Source of the DNA: an uncultured Oscillospiraceae bacterium
GTDB taxonomy: Bacteria > Bacillota > Clostridia > Oscillospirales > Oscillospiraceae
Reading direction: 5' to 3'
Length of the DNA stretch: 64,000 nt
NCBI GenBank assembly: GCA_947625045.1
Contig: CANQMW010000014.1
Location: forward strand, 1-64,000
Positions 17,142 to 26,302 of this stretch are shown piece after piece. The translations under genes and the position numbers were made by a program. The notes below the pieces were generated by a model. It was not told where the DNA came from, did not search any database, and saw nothing but the letters and a program-made list of their open reading frames with translations. Every line of letters starts with the position of its first letter. The stretch's first letter is position 1.

Positions 17142-18528
17142 TATGCGCATGGACAAAAACCCCATGCCGGAGCAGGAGCCTCTGGTACGGAACAGGAACT
17201 TTGACGAGGTGGCCCTGGGCTACACGCCGGAGATGGCTATCGACGAGGCCAAGCGGTGCCTGCACTGCAAGGAGCCCAAGTGCATGGAGGGCTGCCCCGT
17301 GGCCGTGCACATCCCCGACTTCATCGCCCTGGTGGCGGAGGGGAAGTTCGACGAGGCCTGCGACGTGATAACCCAGACCAACGCCCTGCCCGGCATATGC
17401 GGCCGGGTGTGCCCTCAGGAGAACCAGTGCGAGGGCAAGTGCATCCGGGGCATCAAGGGCGAGAGTGTGGGCATCGGCCGGCTTGAGCGGTTCGTGGCGG
17501 ACTGGCACATGGAGCACGGACACAAGGACGGGCCCCCGGCCATCCCCGAGGCCAACGGCCACAAGATCGCTATCATCGGCTCCGGACCGGCGGGCCTCAC
17601 CTGCGCCAGCGACCTCAGCCGCAGGGGCTATGACGTGACGGTGTTCGAGGCCTTCCATAAGCCCGGCGGCGTGCTGGTCTACGGCATCCCGGAGTTCAGG
17701 CTGCCCAAGGCCATCGTGGCAAAGGAGATAGAAAAACTTACATACTTCGGCGTGAAGATCGTCACCGACGCGGTGATAGGCCGGGCCGAGAGCATAGATG
17801 AGCTCTTTGAGCAGGGCTTCGAGGCCGTGTTCGTGGGCTCCGGCGCGGGTCTGCCCCAGTTTCTCCACATCCCCGGGGAGAACCTGCTGGGTGTGTTCTC
17901 CGCCAACGAGATCCTGACCCGCGTGAACCTGATGAAGGCCTATCTGCCCGAGTACGACACGCCCATCAAGATCGGCAAGAAGGTGGCCGTGGTGGGCGGC
18001 GGCAACGTGGCCATGGACGCGGCCCGCAGCGCCAAGCGTCTGGGCGCCGACGAGGTGTACATCATCTACCGCCGGGGCATGGACGAGCTGCCCGCCCGAA
18101 AGGAAGAGGTGGAGCACGCCCAGGCGGAGGAGATCACCTTCAAGCTCCTGAATAACCCCGTGGAGATCGTGGGGGACGAGGGCGACCACGTGACGGGCAT
18201 CAAGGTCGTAAAGATGGAACTGGGCGAGCCGGACGCCACCGGCCGCCGCCGTCCCGTGGAGGTGCCCGGCAGCGAGTATATTATTGATGTCGACACGGTC
18301 ATCATCGCCATCGGCACCAGCCCCAACCCGCTGATCCTCTCCACCACCCCGGGCCTGGAGGCCACGAAGAAGGGCGGCATCGTCGCGGACGAGGCCACCG
18401 GCGCCACCAGCCGGGCCGGCGTGTTCGCCGGGGGCGACGCGGTGACCGGCGCGGCCACGGTCATCAAGGCCATGGGCGCGGGGAAGACCGCCGCCGCGGG
18501 CATCGACCAGTACATCAAGAGCCTGTAA
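17134..18528 (+). CDS. nfnB: NADH-dependent ferredoxin:NADP+ oxidoreductase, large subunit
   Basis: The 464-residue protein resembles the glutamate synthase small subunit. The N-terminal region has cysteine clusters (CLHCKEPKCMEGCPV and GRVCPQENQCEGKC) for two [4Fe-4S] centres. The FAD loop IIGSGPAGLTCAS and the NADP loop VAVVGGGNVAMDAARSAKRLGA follow. The absence of a glutamate synthase large subunit gene and the upstream nfnA support NfnB rather than GltD. The start at 17134 lies 9 bases after GGGAGGGG. Confidence 0.9.
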   Translation: MANMRMDKNPMPEQEPLVRNRNFDEVALGYTPEMAIDEAKRCLHCKEPKCMEGCPVAVHIPDFIALVAEGKFDEACDVITQTNALPGICGRVCPQENQCEGKCIRGIKGESVGIGRLERFVADWHMEHGHKDGPPAIPEANGHKIAIIGSGPAGLTCASDLSRRGYDVTVFEAFHKPGGVLVYGIPEFRLPKAIVAKEIEKLTYFGVKIVTDAVIGRAESIDELFEQGFEAVFVGSGAGLPQFLHIPGENLLGVFSANEILTRVNLMKAYLPEYDTPIKIGKKVAVVGGGNVAMDAARSAKRLGADEVYIIYRRGMDELPARKEEVEHAQAEEITFKLLNNPVEIVGDEGDHVTGIKVVKMELGEPDATGRRRPVEVPGSEYIIDVDTVIIAIGTSPNPLILSTTPGLEATKKGGIVADEATGATSRAGVFAGGDAVTGAATVIKAMGAGKTAAAGIDQYIKSL

Positions 18529-18548
18529 GAGAACGTGGCAGCATAGCA

Positions 18549-18584
18549 GCACCGCCGGAGCGAATTGCTCCGGCGGTGCTTTTG
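18549..18584. terminator. Terminator between nfnB and asnB
   Basis: A perfect 13-bp stem (GCACCGCCGGAGC with its complement) around a 5-nt loop is followed by TTTTG. It serves nfnAB and may also serve the converging asnB gene. Confidence 0.88.
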
Positions 18585-18593
18585 TATATGTCC

Positions 18594-20174
18594 TTATTCG
18601 CCGCTGGCCCCGTAGTTTGCCAGCACCCGGGCGCTGGGGTCATCCACGTCGCAGCCCTTCCACGTCTTGTTGGGCATCCAGAAGTCCGCGATCATCCCCG
18701 CCTGGCCGGGGTAATACTTTTCAAATATCTCCCGGTAGAGGAGGCTCTCCTTGGTGAAGGGACGGGCGAAGTCATATTTCATCCGCTTTGCCTCAAATTC
18801 CTCGTCGGTGTACTTTTCCGCCGCGTATTCCTTCAGGTCGTCCACCATGGAGTGGCCCACCGCGTCGGAGAAGGCCGCCTTCTGCCGCCAGAGGATGGAG
18901 TCGGGCAGGATATGGTCCTTTTCAAAGGCGTGGCGGAGCAGGTATTTGCCCATATCGTAGGTGTTTACCTTCAGCTTCGGGTCCACGCTCATGACGTATT
19001 TTACAAATTCCAGGTCCCCGAAGGGCACCCGGGCCTCGATGGAGTTGACGGAGATGCACCGGTCTGCCCGGAGCACGTCGTACATGTGAAGCTCGTCGAT
19101 GCGCTTTTTGGCCTCGGCCTGGAAGGCCTCCGGGGAGGGGGCGAAGTCGGTGTACTTATAGCCGAAGAGCTCGTCGGATATCTCGCCGGTCAGGAGCACC
19201 CGCACGTCCGTGCGCTCGTGGATGGCCTTGCAGCACAGATACATGCCCATGCTGGCCCGGATGGTGGTGATGTCCCAGGTGCCCAGCATGGCGATGACCT
19301 CCTCCAGGCTCGCCAGCACTTGCTCCCGGGTCATGTATACCTCCGTGTGCTCGGCGCCTATGTAGTCCGCCACCTGGCGGGCATATTTGAGGTCGATGGC
19401 GTCCGTGTCCATGCCGATGGCGAAGGAGCGGATGTGCTTGCCCAGGATGCGGGCGGATATGGCGCACACTAGGCTGGAATCCAGCCCGCCGGAGAGGAGA
19501 AAGCCCAGCGGCGCGTCCGCGTCCAGCCGCTTATCCACCGCCAATATCAGCTTTTCCCGGATGTTTTTGCATACCGTCTCCACGTCGTCGGGAAGGTATT
19601 TGTCCACTGTGGTCAGGTCCGCGTAGCGGACGAATTTGCCGCCGGCGTAGTAGTGGCCGGGGGGGAAGGGCAGGACCTTTTCGCACAGGCCCACCAGGTT
19701 CTTGGCCTCGCTGGCGAAGGCCATGGACCCGTCGGCGAGATAGCCATAATAGAGCGGCCGGATGCCGATGGGGTCCCGGGCCGCGATGAGCTCGTCCCGC
19801 TTGCTGTCGTATATGAGCATGGCGAACTCCGCGTCCAGCATTTTGAACATGTCCAGGCCGTATTTGTGGTACAGCGGCAGGATGATCTCGCAGTCCGACT
19901 CGCTGATGAAGTCGTATTCCTTGGCAAGCTCCGCCTTCAGAGGGCGGAACAGGTAAAGCTCCCCGTTGCACACCGCCATGTCCCCGTCCAGGTGGAACGG
20001 CTGCATCCCCTCGGGGTGCAGGCCCATGATGGCCAGACGGTGGAAGCACAGCCACCCGGAGCCCGCCTGCTCCACGCGGCTCATATCCGGCCCCCGGGAG
20101 TGGGTCTTCTCAAAGAAGGGTTCCAGCTCCTCCCGGGAGAGGGTACGTTTCGTAAATCCCATGATCGCGCACAT
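18594..20174 (-). CDS. asnB: Asparagine synthase (glutamine-hydrolysing)
   Basis: AsnB makes asparagine from aspartate, ATP and glutamine. The 526-residue protein starts MCAIMGF, exposing the catalytic Cys2 of the class II glutamine amidotransferase domain after Met removal. The PPi-loop motif LLSGGLDSSLVCA (about residue 230) marks the synthetase domain. The start at 20174 is fixed by Cys2 and by AAGGAGAG upstream. The 5' leader contains a terminator-like hairpin very close to the transcription start, suggesting attenuation. Confidence 0.93.
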   Translation of the reverse strand: MCAIMGFTKRTLSREELEPFFEKTHSRGPDMSRVEQAGSGWLCFHRLAIMGLHPEGMQPFHLDGDMAVCNGELYLFRPLKAELAKEYDFISESDCEIILPLYHKYGLDMFKMLDAEFAMLIYDSKRDELIAARDPIGIRPLYYGYLADGSMAFASEAKNLVGLCEKVLPFPPGHYYAGGKFVRYADLTTVDKYLPDDVETVCKNIREKLILAVDKRLDADAPLGFLLSGGLDSSLVCAISARILGKHIRSFAIGMDTDAIDLKYARQVADYIGAEHTEVYMTREQVLASLEEVIAMLGTWDITTIRASMGMYLCCKAIHERTDVRVLLTGEISDELFGYKYTDFAPSPEAFQAEAKKRIDELHMYDVLRADRCISVNSIEARVPFGDLEFVKYVMSVDPKLKVNTYDMGKYLLRHAFEKDHILPDSILWRQKAAFSDAVGHSMVDDLKEYAAEKYTDEEFEAKRMKYDFARPFTKESLLYREIFEKYYPGQAGMIADFWMPNKTWKGCDVDDPSARVLANYGASGE

Positions 20175-20190
20175 GATGCTCTCTCCTTGT

Positions 20191-20239
20191 CCAAAACAAA
20201 AAAAGAGCAAAGCCGTCCAAAAAGAACGTCTTTGCTCTT
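20191..20239 (-). promoter_or_regulatory. Terminator-like hairpin with U-tract in the asnB leader
   Basis: On the minus strand AAGAGCAAAG (20239-20230) pairs perfectly with CTTTGCTCTT (20212-20203). A second 5-bp stem above an A/G mismatch and a U5 loop extends the helix. A run of about eight U follows, then the ribosome binding site. The hairpin starts only a few bases after the predicted transcription start. Confidence 0.75.
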
Positions 20240-20249
20240 GCTGTGGGTC

Positions 20250-20278
20250 ATTATAAGGGAAACTTCTGATTTTGTCAA
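20250..20278 (-). promoter_or_regulatory. Consensus sigma-A promoter for asnB
   Basis: On the minus strand TTGACA (20278-20273) and TATAAT (20255-20250) are both full consensus, with 17-base spacing. The start is predicted near 20243. Confidence 0.85.
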
Positions 20279-20281
20279 GTA

Positions 20282-22114
20282 TTATTTATTGGCGTTCTCC
20301 GCCTGTTCCTTGGCGGCCTCCAGATGAAGCTGGCGGAAATACTTGCGGTAATTCTCCCGGAACATGCGCCGGTAGGCCTCGTTGTCGGAGTGGTGCAGGT
20401 CATGGATGTACCGGTGCTCCTGGCCGGTGATGGAGGCGTCGGCCCGGCTGAGCATGTACACGGCCAGGTCCGAGCACTGGTCGGACACGCGCTCCAGGTT
20501 CTGGAGGATGTTCTGGTACTGGATGCCGTTGACCACGTCGCACACGCCGTGGGTCATCCGGTTCACATGGCGGGCCTTCATGACCTCGATGATGTCGTCG
20601 ATGACCTCCTCCAAAGGCTCCACCGCCCGGGCCCGCTGCAGGTCGTTGGACTTGAAGGCCTCCACTGTGAGGGTGAGGATGTCCTTGACCACGGAGATGG
20701 TGCCGGTGAGATCGGTCTGGGCCTCTCTGGAAAGGGGCGTGCCGGTCTCCCTGAGATGCTGGGTGTCGTGCTGGATGTTCTGGGCCAAATCGCCCATGCG
20801 CTCGAAGCAGGTGAGGGCCTTGATCTGGAAGTTCTGGTCCCGGTTGTCGGCGGTGCTGGTGACGTAGGGGGAGAGGCTGATGATGAACTGGTTGGTGGCG
20901 TCCGCCATCCGGTCCAGCAGCGCCTCCCGCTGGTTCACACGCTCCGCCAGCTTCTCGTCGTAGTCGAATATCTGCTTGGTGGCGTTGTCGTAGTTCTCCA
21001 GCGCCACGGAGGCCATGTGGCCGATGAGGTGGCCGGACTGGTCCAGGGCGATGCGGGGGTTGGTGACGAGGTGCGAATCCAGCTCCCGCAGGTTGTCCAC
21101 GATGTCCTGGTCCTCGCTGTCCATGGGCTTGTCCGGGATCATCTTCTCGGCGAGATTGGCGAATACTCTGGACATGGGCAGCAGCAGTACCGCCGGTATG
21201 AGCCGGAACAGGCCGTGGACGTTGGCCACGCCGCCGGAGTCCAGTGTGGCGTACCACAGCCCGTCGCCTATGAGGCCCGTGCTGCGGCAGATGGCCAGGG
21301 CCCCGGCGATGAGCACCGCCGCGCAGATGTTGTACATCACGTGGACGGTGACGGTGCGTATCTGCTCGGGCTTGGCCCCGATGCGGCAGACCAGGAAGGT
21401 GGTCAGGCAGTCGCCGATGTTCACGCCGATGATCACCGCGAACACGCCGCAGAAGCGCACGCCCACGGAGCTGGCGAAGGACTGCAGAATGCCGATGACG
21501 GCGGAGGAGCTCTGGATGACGCCGGTGACCGCCGTGCCGGCCAGGAAGCCCAGGATGTAGTTGTCCTCAAAGGCGGTGAGAAGGCCGCTCAGGCCGCTGC
21601 CGAAGGCGCTGACCGCGTCGCTCATGAAGATGAGGCCCATGAACAGGATGCCGAAGCCTATGGCGATAGTGCCCACGTTCTGCATGGAGCTGCGTTTGAC
21701 GAACATGATGAGCACGATGCCGATGATCAGCGCGATGGGGGCCAGGTTCTCGGCGTTGAAGAGGTAGAGGATGCTGGTGGAGCCCGCCTGCACGTCCATG
21801 AGGCGGATGATCTGGGCGGTGATGGCGGTGCCCACGTTGGCGCCCAGGACGATGCCGATGGACTGGCGGAAGGTGAGGAACCCCGCACCCACCAGACCCA
21901 CCGTCAGCACGATGGTGGCGGTGGAGCTCTGGATCATGCAGGTGACCAGCATACCCAGCAGAAAGCCCAGGGCCGGGCGGCTGGTGACCTTGGCCAGGGC
22001 CGCCTTCATGGCGCTGCCGGAGCAGCTCTTCAGCCCGTCGCCCATGATGCGCATGCCGTACAGGAACATGGCCAGGCCGCCCAGCATGGCGATCAATTTA
22101 TAAAACAGGTCCAT
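20282..22114 (-). CDS. Na+/phosphate symporter with C-terminal PhoU domain
   Basis: The 610-residue protein has two copies of the NptA/Na-Pi cotransporter repeat, marked by QSSTATIVLTVGLVGAG and QSSSAVIGILQSFA, within eight to ten membrane helices. The last 260 residues form a soluble helical PhoU-like domain (LTCFERMGDLAQNIQHDTQHL). It probably imports phosphate with Na+ under PhoU-type control. The ATG at 22114 is preferred, with AAAGG upstream; a TTG at 22132 overlaps that region. Confidence 0.88.
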   Translation of the reverse strand: MDLFYKLIAMLGGLAMFLYGMRIMGDGLKSCSGSAMKAALAKVTSRPALGFLLGMLVTCMIQSSTATIVLTVGLVGAGFLTFRQSIGIVLGANVGTAITAQIIRLMDVQAGSTSILYLFNAENLAPIALIIGIVLIMFVKRSSMQNVGTIAIGFGILFMGLIFMSDAVSAFGSGLSGLLTAFEDNYILGFLAGTAVTGVIQSSSAVIGILQSFASSVGVRFCGVFAVIIGVNIGDCLTTFLVCRIGAKPEQIRTVTVHVMYNICAAVLIAGALAICRSTGLIGDGLWYATLDSGGVANVHGLFRLIPAVLLLPMSRVFANLAEKMIPDKPMDSEDQDIVDNLRELDSHLVTNPRIALDQSGHLIGHMASVALENYDNATKQIFDYDEKLAERVNQREALLDRMADATNQFIISLSPYVTSTADNRDQNFQIKALTCFERMGDLAQNIQHDTQHLRETGTPLSREAQTDLTGTISVVKDILTLTVEAFKSNDLQRARAVEPLEEVIDDIIEVMKARHVNRMTHGVCDVVNGIQYQNILQNLERVSDQCSDLAVYMLSRADASITGQEHRYIHDLHHSDNEAYRRMFRENYRKYFRQLHLEAAKEQAENANK

Positions 22115-22314
22115 ATCGTGCCTTTCTGTCAACTCTATTGAACACTATCAATGACCGCGCTTATTTCCTCAAATATATACTACACTACCAGTCCGGACCA
22201 AACAAGTTAAAATTCCGTATCATTTCTGAAAACGGCGGGGTGCGGTCAGAGAGAAAGAAGGTAAATTTTGCTCTCGCTTTTTGTAAAATATTCGGAAAAA
22301 CCGGCATTTTATCG

Positions 22315-22343
22315 TTGCTTTTCTTGTGGATATGTGATATTTT
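22315..22343 (+). promoter_or_regulatory. Possible promoter for tctCBA
   Basis: TTGCTT at 22315-22320 and TATTTT at 22338-22343 are separated by 17 bases. This is the only promoter-like sequence I see in the 276-base gap between the divergent genes; nothing else is recognised there. Confidence 0.4.
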
Positions 22344-22390
22344 TAGCACAGACCCAAGCGGTACTTTAATGCTGAAAGGAAGAACGAATC

Positions 22391-23368
22391 ATGAAGAAAC
22401 TGATCGCTCTGCTGATGGCCCTCGTAATGGTCGTGGCCCTGGGCTCCACCGCCTTTGCCGCGGACAAGTGGGCTCCCGACGGCCCCGTGCACATCATCGT
22501 GGCCTATGACGCCGGCAACGGCACCGACATCACCGCCCGTCTGCTGGCCCAGTACGCCGAGAAGTACATCGGCCAGACCCTGGTCATCGACAACGTCCCC
22601 GGCGGCTCCGGCTCCATCGGCTGGTCCCAGCTGGCTGACGCCGAGCCCGACGGCCTGACCATCGGCTTTGTCAACCTGCCCAACTTCAACAGCTCCATCG
22701 TCAACGAGATGGGCACCTACACCACCGACAGCTTCGCCGCCATCTGCAACCACGTGACCGAGACTTCTCTGGTCATCGTCCGCGCCGATGACGACCGCTT
22801 CGAGACCCTGGACGACCTGGTCGCCTACGGCAAGGAGCACTCCGAGGACGGCGACAAGGATATGCTGAAGGCCTCCACCAACGGCCCCCAGGCCTCCAAC
22901 CACATCGGCGCGCAGGCCTTTGCCGTGTCCGCCGGCTTCAAGTACATCGACATCCCCCAGGGCGGCACCGCCGATGAGCTGCTGAGCCTGCGGGGCAAGG
23001 AAGCCGACTTCTGCGTGGCCAAGGTGGCCGACATCGCCGGCCAGGACGCCGACCTGAAGATCCTGGGCGCCTTCGCCGCTGAGCCCGTGCCCGAGTATCC
23101 CGACGTGCCCACCCTGGGCAGCCTGGGCTACTATGAGGACTGGCTGGGCTCCTCCCGCTGCATCTGCGCTCCCGCTGGCGTCAGCGAGGACGTGATCGCC
23201 TTCTATGAGGAGGCCTTCAAGAAGGCCATGGAGGACGAGGAGTATCTGGCCGCTGCGGCCGACGCCGGTGTCGCCACCGACTATCAGGACGCCGAGGCTA
23301 CCGCCGCCCTCATCGAGCAGCAGCAGGAGTTCACCGAGAGCCTGAGCGAGAACTTCTGGTTCGAGTGA
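22391..23368 (+). CDS. tctC: Tripartite tricarboxylate transporter substrate-binding protein
   Basis: The 325-residue protein has a Sec signal peptide ending near STAFA-AD and no lipobox. The mature part is TctC/Bug-like: PVHIIVAYDAGNGTDITARLLAQ, then NVPGGSGSIGW near residue 75, and PTLGSLGYYEDW. It captures a carboxylate for the TctAB membrane pair. Hydrophilic codon use here is strongly C-ending, as in highly expressed genes. GAAAGGA lies upstream, and a strong hairpin separates it from tctB. Confidence 0.9.
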   Translation: MKKLIALLMALVMVVALGSTAFAADKWAPDGPVHIIVAYDAGNGTDITARLLAQYAEKYIGQTLVIDNVPGGSGSIGWSQLADAEPDGLTIGFVNLPNFNSSIVNEMGTYTTDSFAAICNHVTETSLVIVRADDDRFETLDDLVAYGKEHSEDGDKDMLKASTNGPQASNHIGAQAFAVSAGFKYIDIPQGGTADELLSLRGKEADFCVAKVADIAGQDADLKILGAFAAEPVPEYPDVPTLGSLGYYEDWLGSSRCICAPAGVSEDVIAFYEEAFKKAMEDEEYLAAAADAGVATDYQDAEATAALIEQQQEFTESLSENFWFE

Positions 23369-23402
23369 TCATATCCCCCGCGTCATTGAACTGAAACGTA
23401 AC

Positions 23403-23432
23403 GGAAAAGGGCGGGGTGACCTGCCCTTTTCC
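23403..23432 (+). promoter_or_regulatory. Intercistronic hairpin between tctC and tctB
   Basis: A perfect 10-bp stem (GGAAAAGGGC with GCCCTTTTCC) has a 10-nt loop and no following U-run beyond its own T's. As after mglB, it probably raises the amount of binding-protein message relative to the permease genes. Confidence 0.65.
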
Positions 23433-23462
23433 CCCATTCCGACCGCAGAGGAGGGATAGAGC

Positions 23463-23912
23463 GTGAAAATGAAAAAGACGGACATCGGCGTGGTGGTATT
23501 CATGTACGCCGTGTGCGCCTACTGGTATTACGGCACGACCCAGCTGAAGGAGTCCAGCCGGACTTACCCCTACTTCACCGTGGCGCTGCTGTTCGGCCTG
23601 ACCACCCTGTACCTTTTGCAGATGCTGGTGGCGGCGAAGAAGCACGGCGTGACCAGCGGTGTGAGCGAGGTGTTCAAGGATTTCCAGCCCGTCCAATTCT
23701 TCGTGTGCCTGGTCTGCGTCATCGTGTACGTGGTGCTGGTGAGCACGGTGGGCTTTTTCGTGTCCACGGTGGTGTTCATGGTGGCGGTGATGCTGTACCT
23801 GAAGGTGCCGGTGCTGCACATGAGCATCGCGGTGGTGGTGCTGACCGTGCTCATCTACTTCGCCTTCGTCCGGTTCCTGGGCGTGAAGCTGCCCACCGGC
23901 ATTCTGATATAA
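23463..23912 (+). CDS. tctB: Tripartite tricarboxylate transporter small membrane subunit
   Basis: This 149-residue protein has four hydrophobic helices, as TctB proteins do (TDIGVVVFMYAVCAYWYYG, TVALLFGLTTLYLLQML, FFVCLVCVIVYVVLVSTVGFF and the last pair). It forms the membrane complex with TctA. The start is the GTG at 23463, 7 bases after GAGGAGGG; ATG at 23469 is an alternative. tctA follows 15 bases downstream. Confidence 0.88.
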   Translation: MKMKKTDIGVVVFMYAVCAYWYYGTTQLKESSRTYPYFTVALLFGLTTLYLLQMLVAAKKHGVTSGVSEVFKDFQPVQFFVCLVCVIVYVVLVSTVGFFVSTVVFMVAVMLYLKVPVLHMSIAVVVLTVLIYFAFVRFLGVKLPTGILI

Positions 23913-23927
23913 GGAGGGGCGGGAGCT

Positions 23928-25478
23928 ATGCTTGACACTTTATCCCTGATGGGCGCGGGCTTTATCAACGCCCTGACCCCCATCAACCTTCTTATGATGA
24001 TCGGCGGCGTGGCCATGGGCATCGTCATCGGCTGTATGCCCGGCCTGTCCGCGGCCATGGGCGTGGCGCTGATGCTGCCCATGACCTTCACCATGGAGCC
24101 GGAGACGGGCCTCATCGTCCTGGGCGCCATCTACTGCGGCGCCATCTTCGGCGGCTCCATCTCCGCCATCCTCATCCATACCCCCGGCACGCCGGCCTCC
24201 GCGGCCACGGCCATCGAGGGCTATCAGATGACCTTGAAGGGCCAGGCGGGCAAGGCGCTGTTTACTGCCTGCTGGAGTTCCTTCTGGGGCGGTCTCTTAA
24301 GCTGCATCTCCCTTTACTTCTTCGCGCCCCTGCTGGCCCAGCTGGCGTTGAAATTCATGAGCGCGGAGTATTTCTGGCTTTCCATCTTCGGCCTCACCAT
24401 CATCGCGGGCGTGTCCAGCAAGAGCCTTATAAAGGGCCTCATGTCCGGCGCCTTCGGCCTGATGCTGTCCACCATCGGCCTGGACCCCATCACCGGCGTG
24501 AAGCGGTTCATGTTCGGCCAGTCCTTCCTGGCGGAGGGCGTGAACACCACCTGCGCGCTCATCGGCCTGTTCTCCATGAGCCAGGTGTTCATCCTGGCGG
24601 AGAAGAAGATCGTCAAGCGGGCCAAGGCGTCCAAGGTCACCGACAAGATGCGCCTTTCCAAAAAGGAGATACGCACTCTCTGGCCAACCATCATCCGCTC
24701 CTGGATCATCGGCAACCTGACCGGCATCCTGCCCGGCGCGGGCGCCTCCATCGCCTGCTTCGTGGGCTACAATACCGCAAAGCAGTTTTCCAGGAACAAG
24801 CAGGACTTCGGCCACGGTGCCTATGAGGGCGTGGCGGGCTCCGAGGCGGCCAACAACGCCGTCACCGGCGGCTCCCTCATCCCCACGCTGACATTGGGTA
24901 TCCCCGGCGAGAGCGTGACGGCCGTGCTCATGGGCGGGCTCATCATCCAGGGCCTGACCCCGGGCCCGGAGCTGTTCACGAAGTACGCTCCCATGACATA
25001 TACTTTCTTCGCGGGGTTCGTGCTGGTGCAGTTCTTTATGCTGGCCGTGGGCCTTATCGGCTGCAAGGGCTTCGCCAACATCGCGCGGCTTAGTGATGCC
25101 ATCCTCATCCCCTGCGTGACGGTGCTGTGCGTGGTGGGCTCCTACGCCATCCATAAGAACATCCTGGACGTGGTGGTCATGCTCATCTTCGGCGTCATCG
25201 GCTATGCCATGCGGAAGTTCGACCTTAATACCGCCGCGGTGGTGCTGGCGCTGATACTGGGGCCCATCGGCGAGAAGGGCCTCCGAAACGCCCTGCGGGT
25301 ATCCCAGGGCAGCATCAGCGTGCTGTTCTCCAGCGTGGTGGACTGGGTGCTCATCGCCCTGTGCATCGTGGGCGTGCTGAGCCCCTTCTTCATGAACAAG
25401 ATGGAGAAAAAGAGCCAGGCACTGGCGGACGAGAACGACGCCGAGGCCGGGACTGGGGACGCGCCGGTATCGGACTAA
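23928..25478 (+). CDS. tctA: Tripartite tricarboxylate transporter large permease subunit
   Basis: The 516-residue polytopic protein has the TctA signatures GIVIGCMPGLSAAMGVALMLPMTF near the start, IHTPGTPASAATAIEGY, and LTGILPGAGASIACFVGYN. It uses an ion gradient to import the carboxylate bound by TctC. It is the last gene of tctCBA and is followed by an 11-bp hairpin. The soluble C-terminal tail is acidic. Confidence 0.93.
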   Translation: MLDTLSLMGAGFINALTPINLLMMIGGVAMGIVIGCMPGLSAAMGVALMLPMTFTMEPETGLIVLGAIYCGAIFGGSISAILIHTPGTPASAATAIEGYQMTLKGQAGKALFTACWSSFWGGLLSCISLYFFAPLLAQLALKFMSAEYFWLSIFGLTIIAGVSSKSLIKGLMSGAFGLMLSTIGLDPITGVKRFMFGQSFLAEGVNTTCALIGLFSMSQVFILAEKKIVKRAKASKVTDKMRLSKKEIRTLWPTIIRSWIIGNLTGILPGAGASIACFVGYNTAKQFSRNKQDFGHGAYEGVAGSEAANNAVTGGSLIPTLTLGIPGESVTAVLMGGLIIQGLTPGPELFTKYAPMTYTFFAGFVLVQFFMLAVGLIGCKGFANIARLSDAILIPCVTVLCVVGSYAIHKNILDVVVMLIFGVIGYAMRKFDLNTAAVVLALILGPIGEKGLRNALRVSQGSISVLFSSVVDWVLIALCIVGVLSPFFMNKMEKKSQALADENDAEAGTGDAPVSD

Positions 25479-25506
25479 AACCTGTACATAGACCAATAGA
25501 CATGAC

Positions 25507-25531
25507 GAAGGGCGTGCCTGGCACGCCCTTC
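25507..25531 (+). terminator. Hairpin after tctA
   Basis: GAAGGGCGTGC pairs with GCACGCCCTTC around a 3-nt loop. No U-run follows, so termination may be partial or Rho-assisted. Confidence 0.55.
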
Positions 25532-25570
25532 TGACCATTGTGAAAAGCGGGGAAGAAAGGGGAGAGGTAT

Positions 25571-26287
25571 ATGCTCCACGGGCTGGACGGCCTGCGGGAA
25601 CTGACCGTCGTGTCGATGCTCTTAAGGATGCTGCTCGCCATGATATGCGGCGGGCTCATCGGCATCGAGCGGGCCCGGCGCCACCGGGCGGCGGGGTTCC
25701 GCACCTATATGCTGGTGTGCCTGGGCTCGGCGCTGACCATACTGCTGGGCCAGTATCTCTACCACTTGGCCACCCATGCGTGGGCGGCGGAGGCGGCGGC
25801 CGTGGGCTTTCGCACCGATATCACCCGCATTGGCTCCCAGGTGGTCAATGGCATCGGCTTTCTGGGCGCGGGGGTCATCCTCGTCACCGGCCACCAGGAG
25901 GTGAAGGGCCTGACCACGGCAGCGGGCCTGTGGGCCACGGCCTGCGTGGGCCTGGCCGTGGGCGCGGGGTTTTACGAGTGCGTGCTGGTGGCGTTTGCGC
26001 TCATCTTCCTCAGTATGCACCTGCTGCGGCGGGTGGAGACGATGCTCATGGAGCGGGGCCGGAACCTGAACCTCTACGTGGAGGTCCAGAGCCTGGAGAA
26101 CTTCAGCGACGTGCTGGCCTGCATCCGGGCTCAGGGCGTGCACATCCACGCGGTGGACATCGACCGGGGCCGGAACGGGGGCAATCCCAACGCCGTGGTG
26201 TATCTGCGCCTCAACCGGGGACAGCACCATACCCAGGTGATGACGGCTCTCTCCGAGCTGGAGAGCGTGTCCGCCGTGGAGATATGA
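25571..26287 (+). CDS. MgtC/SapB-family membrane protein (copy 1)
   Basis: The 238-residue product has the MgtC N-terminal membrane domain with five helices (RMLLAMICGGLIGIERARRHRAAGFRT; GIGFLGAGVILV; GLTTAAGLWATACVGLAVG). A soluble ACT-like C-terminal half follows. MgtC proteins affect Mg2+ and membrane ATPase homeostasis; the direct activity is debated. A GGAGAGG site precedes the ATG. A second copy follows 15 bases later. Confidence 0.85.
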   Translation: MLHGLDGLRELTVVSMLLRMLLAMICGGLIGIERARRHRAAGFRTYMLVCLGSALTILLGQYLYHLATHAWAAEAAAVGFRTDITRIGSQVVNGIGFLGAGVILVTGHQEVKGLTTAAGLWATACVGLAVGAGFYECVLVAFALIFLSMHLLRRVETMLMERGRNLNLYVEVQSLENFSDVLACIRAQGVHIHAVDIDRGRNGGNPNAVVYLRLNRGQHHTQVMTALSELESVSAVEI

Positions 26288-26302
26288 GGAGGGGGGAGAG
26301 AC

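Noticed and set aside
20191-20278. T-box riboswitch before asnB
   Set aside because: Only a few bases separate the promoter from the terminator, far too short for the stem I and antiterminator of a T-box.
20324-22141. 605-codon open frame opposite the Na/phosphate symporter gene
   Set aside because: It is a shadow of the minus-strand gene in GC-rich DNA: His/Asp/Gly-rich, no family motifs, no ribosome binding site. The symporter has clear QSSS motifs.
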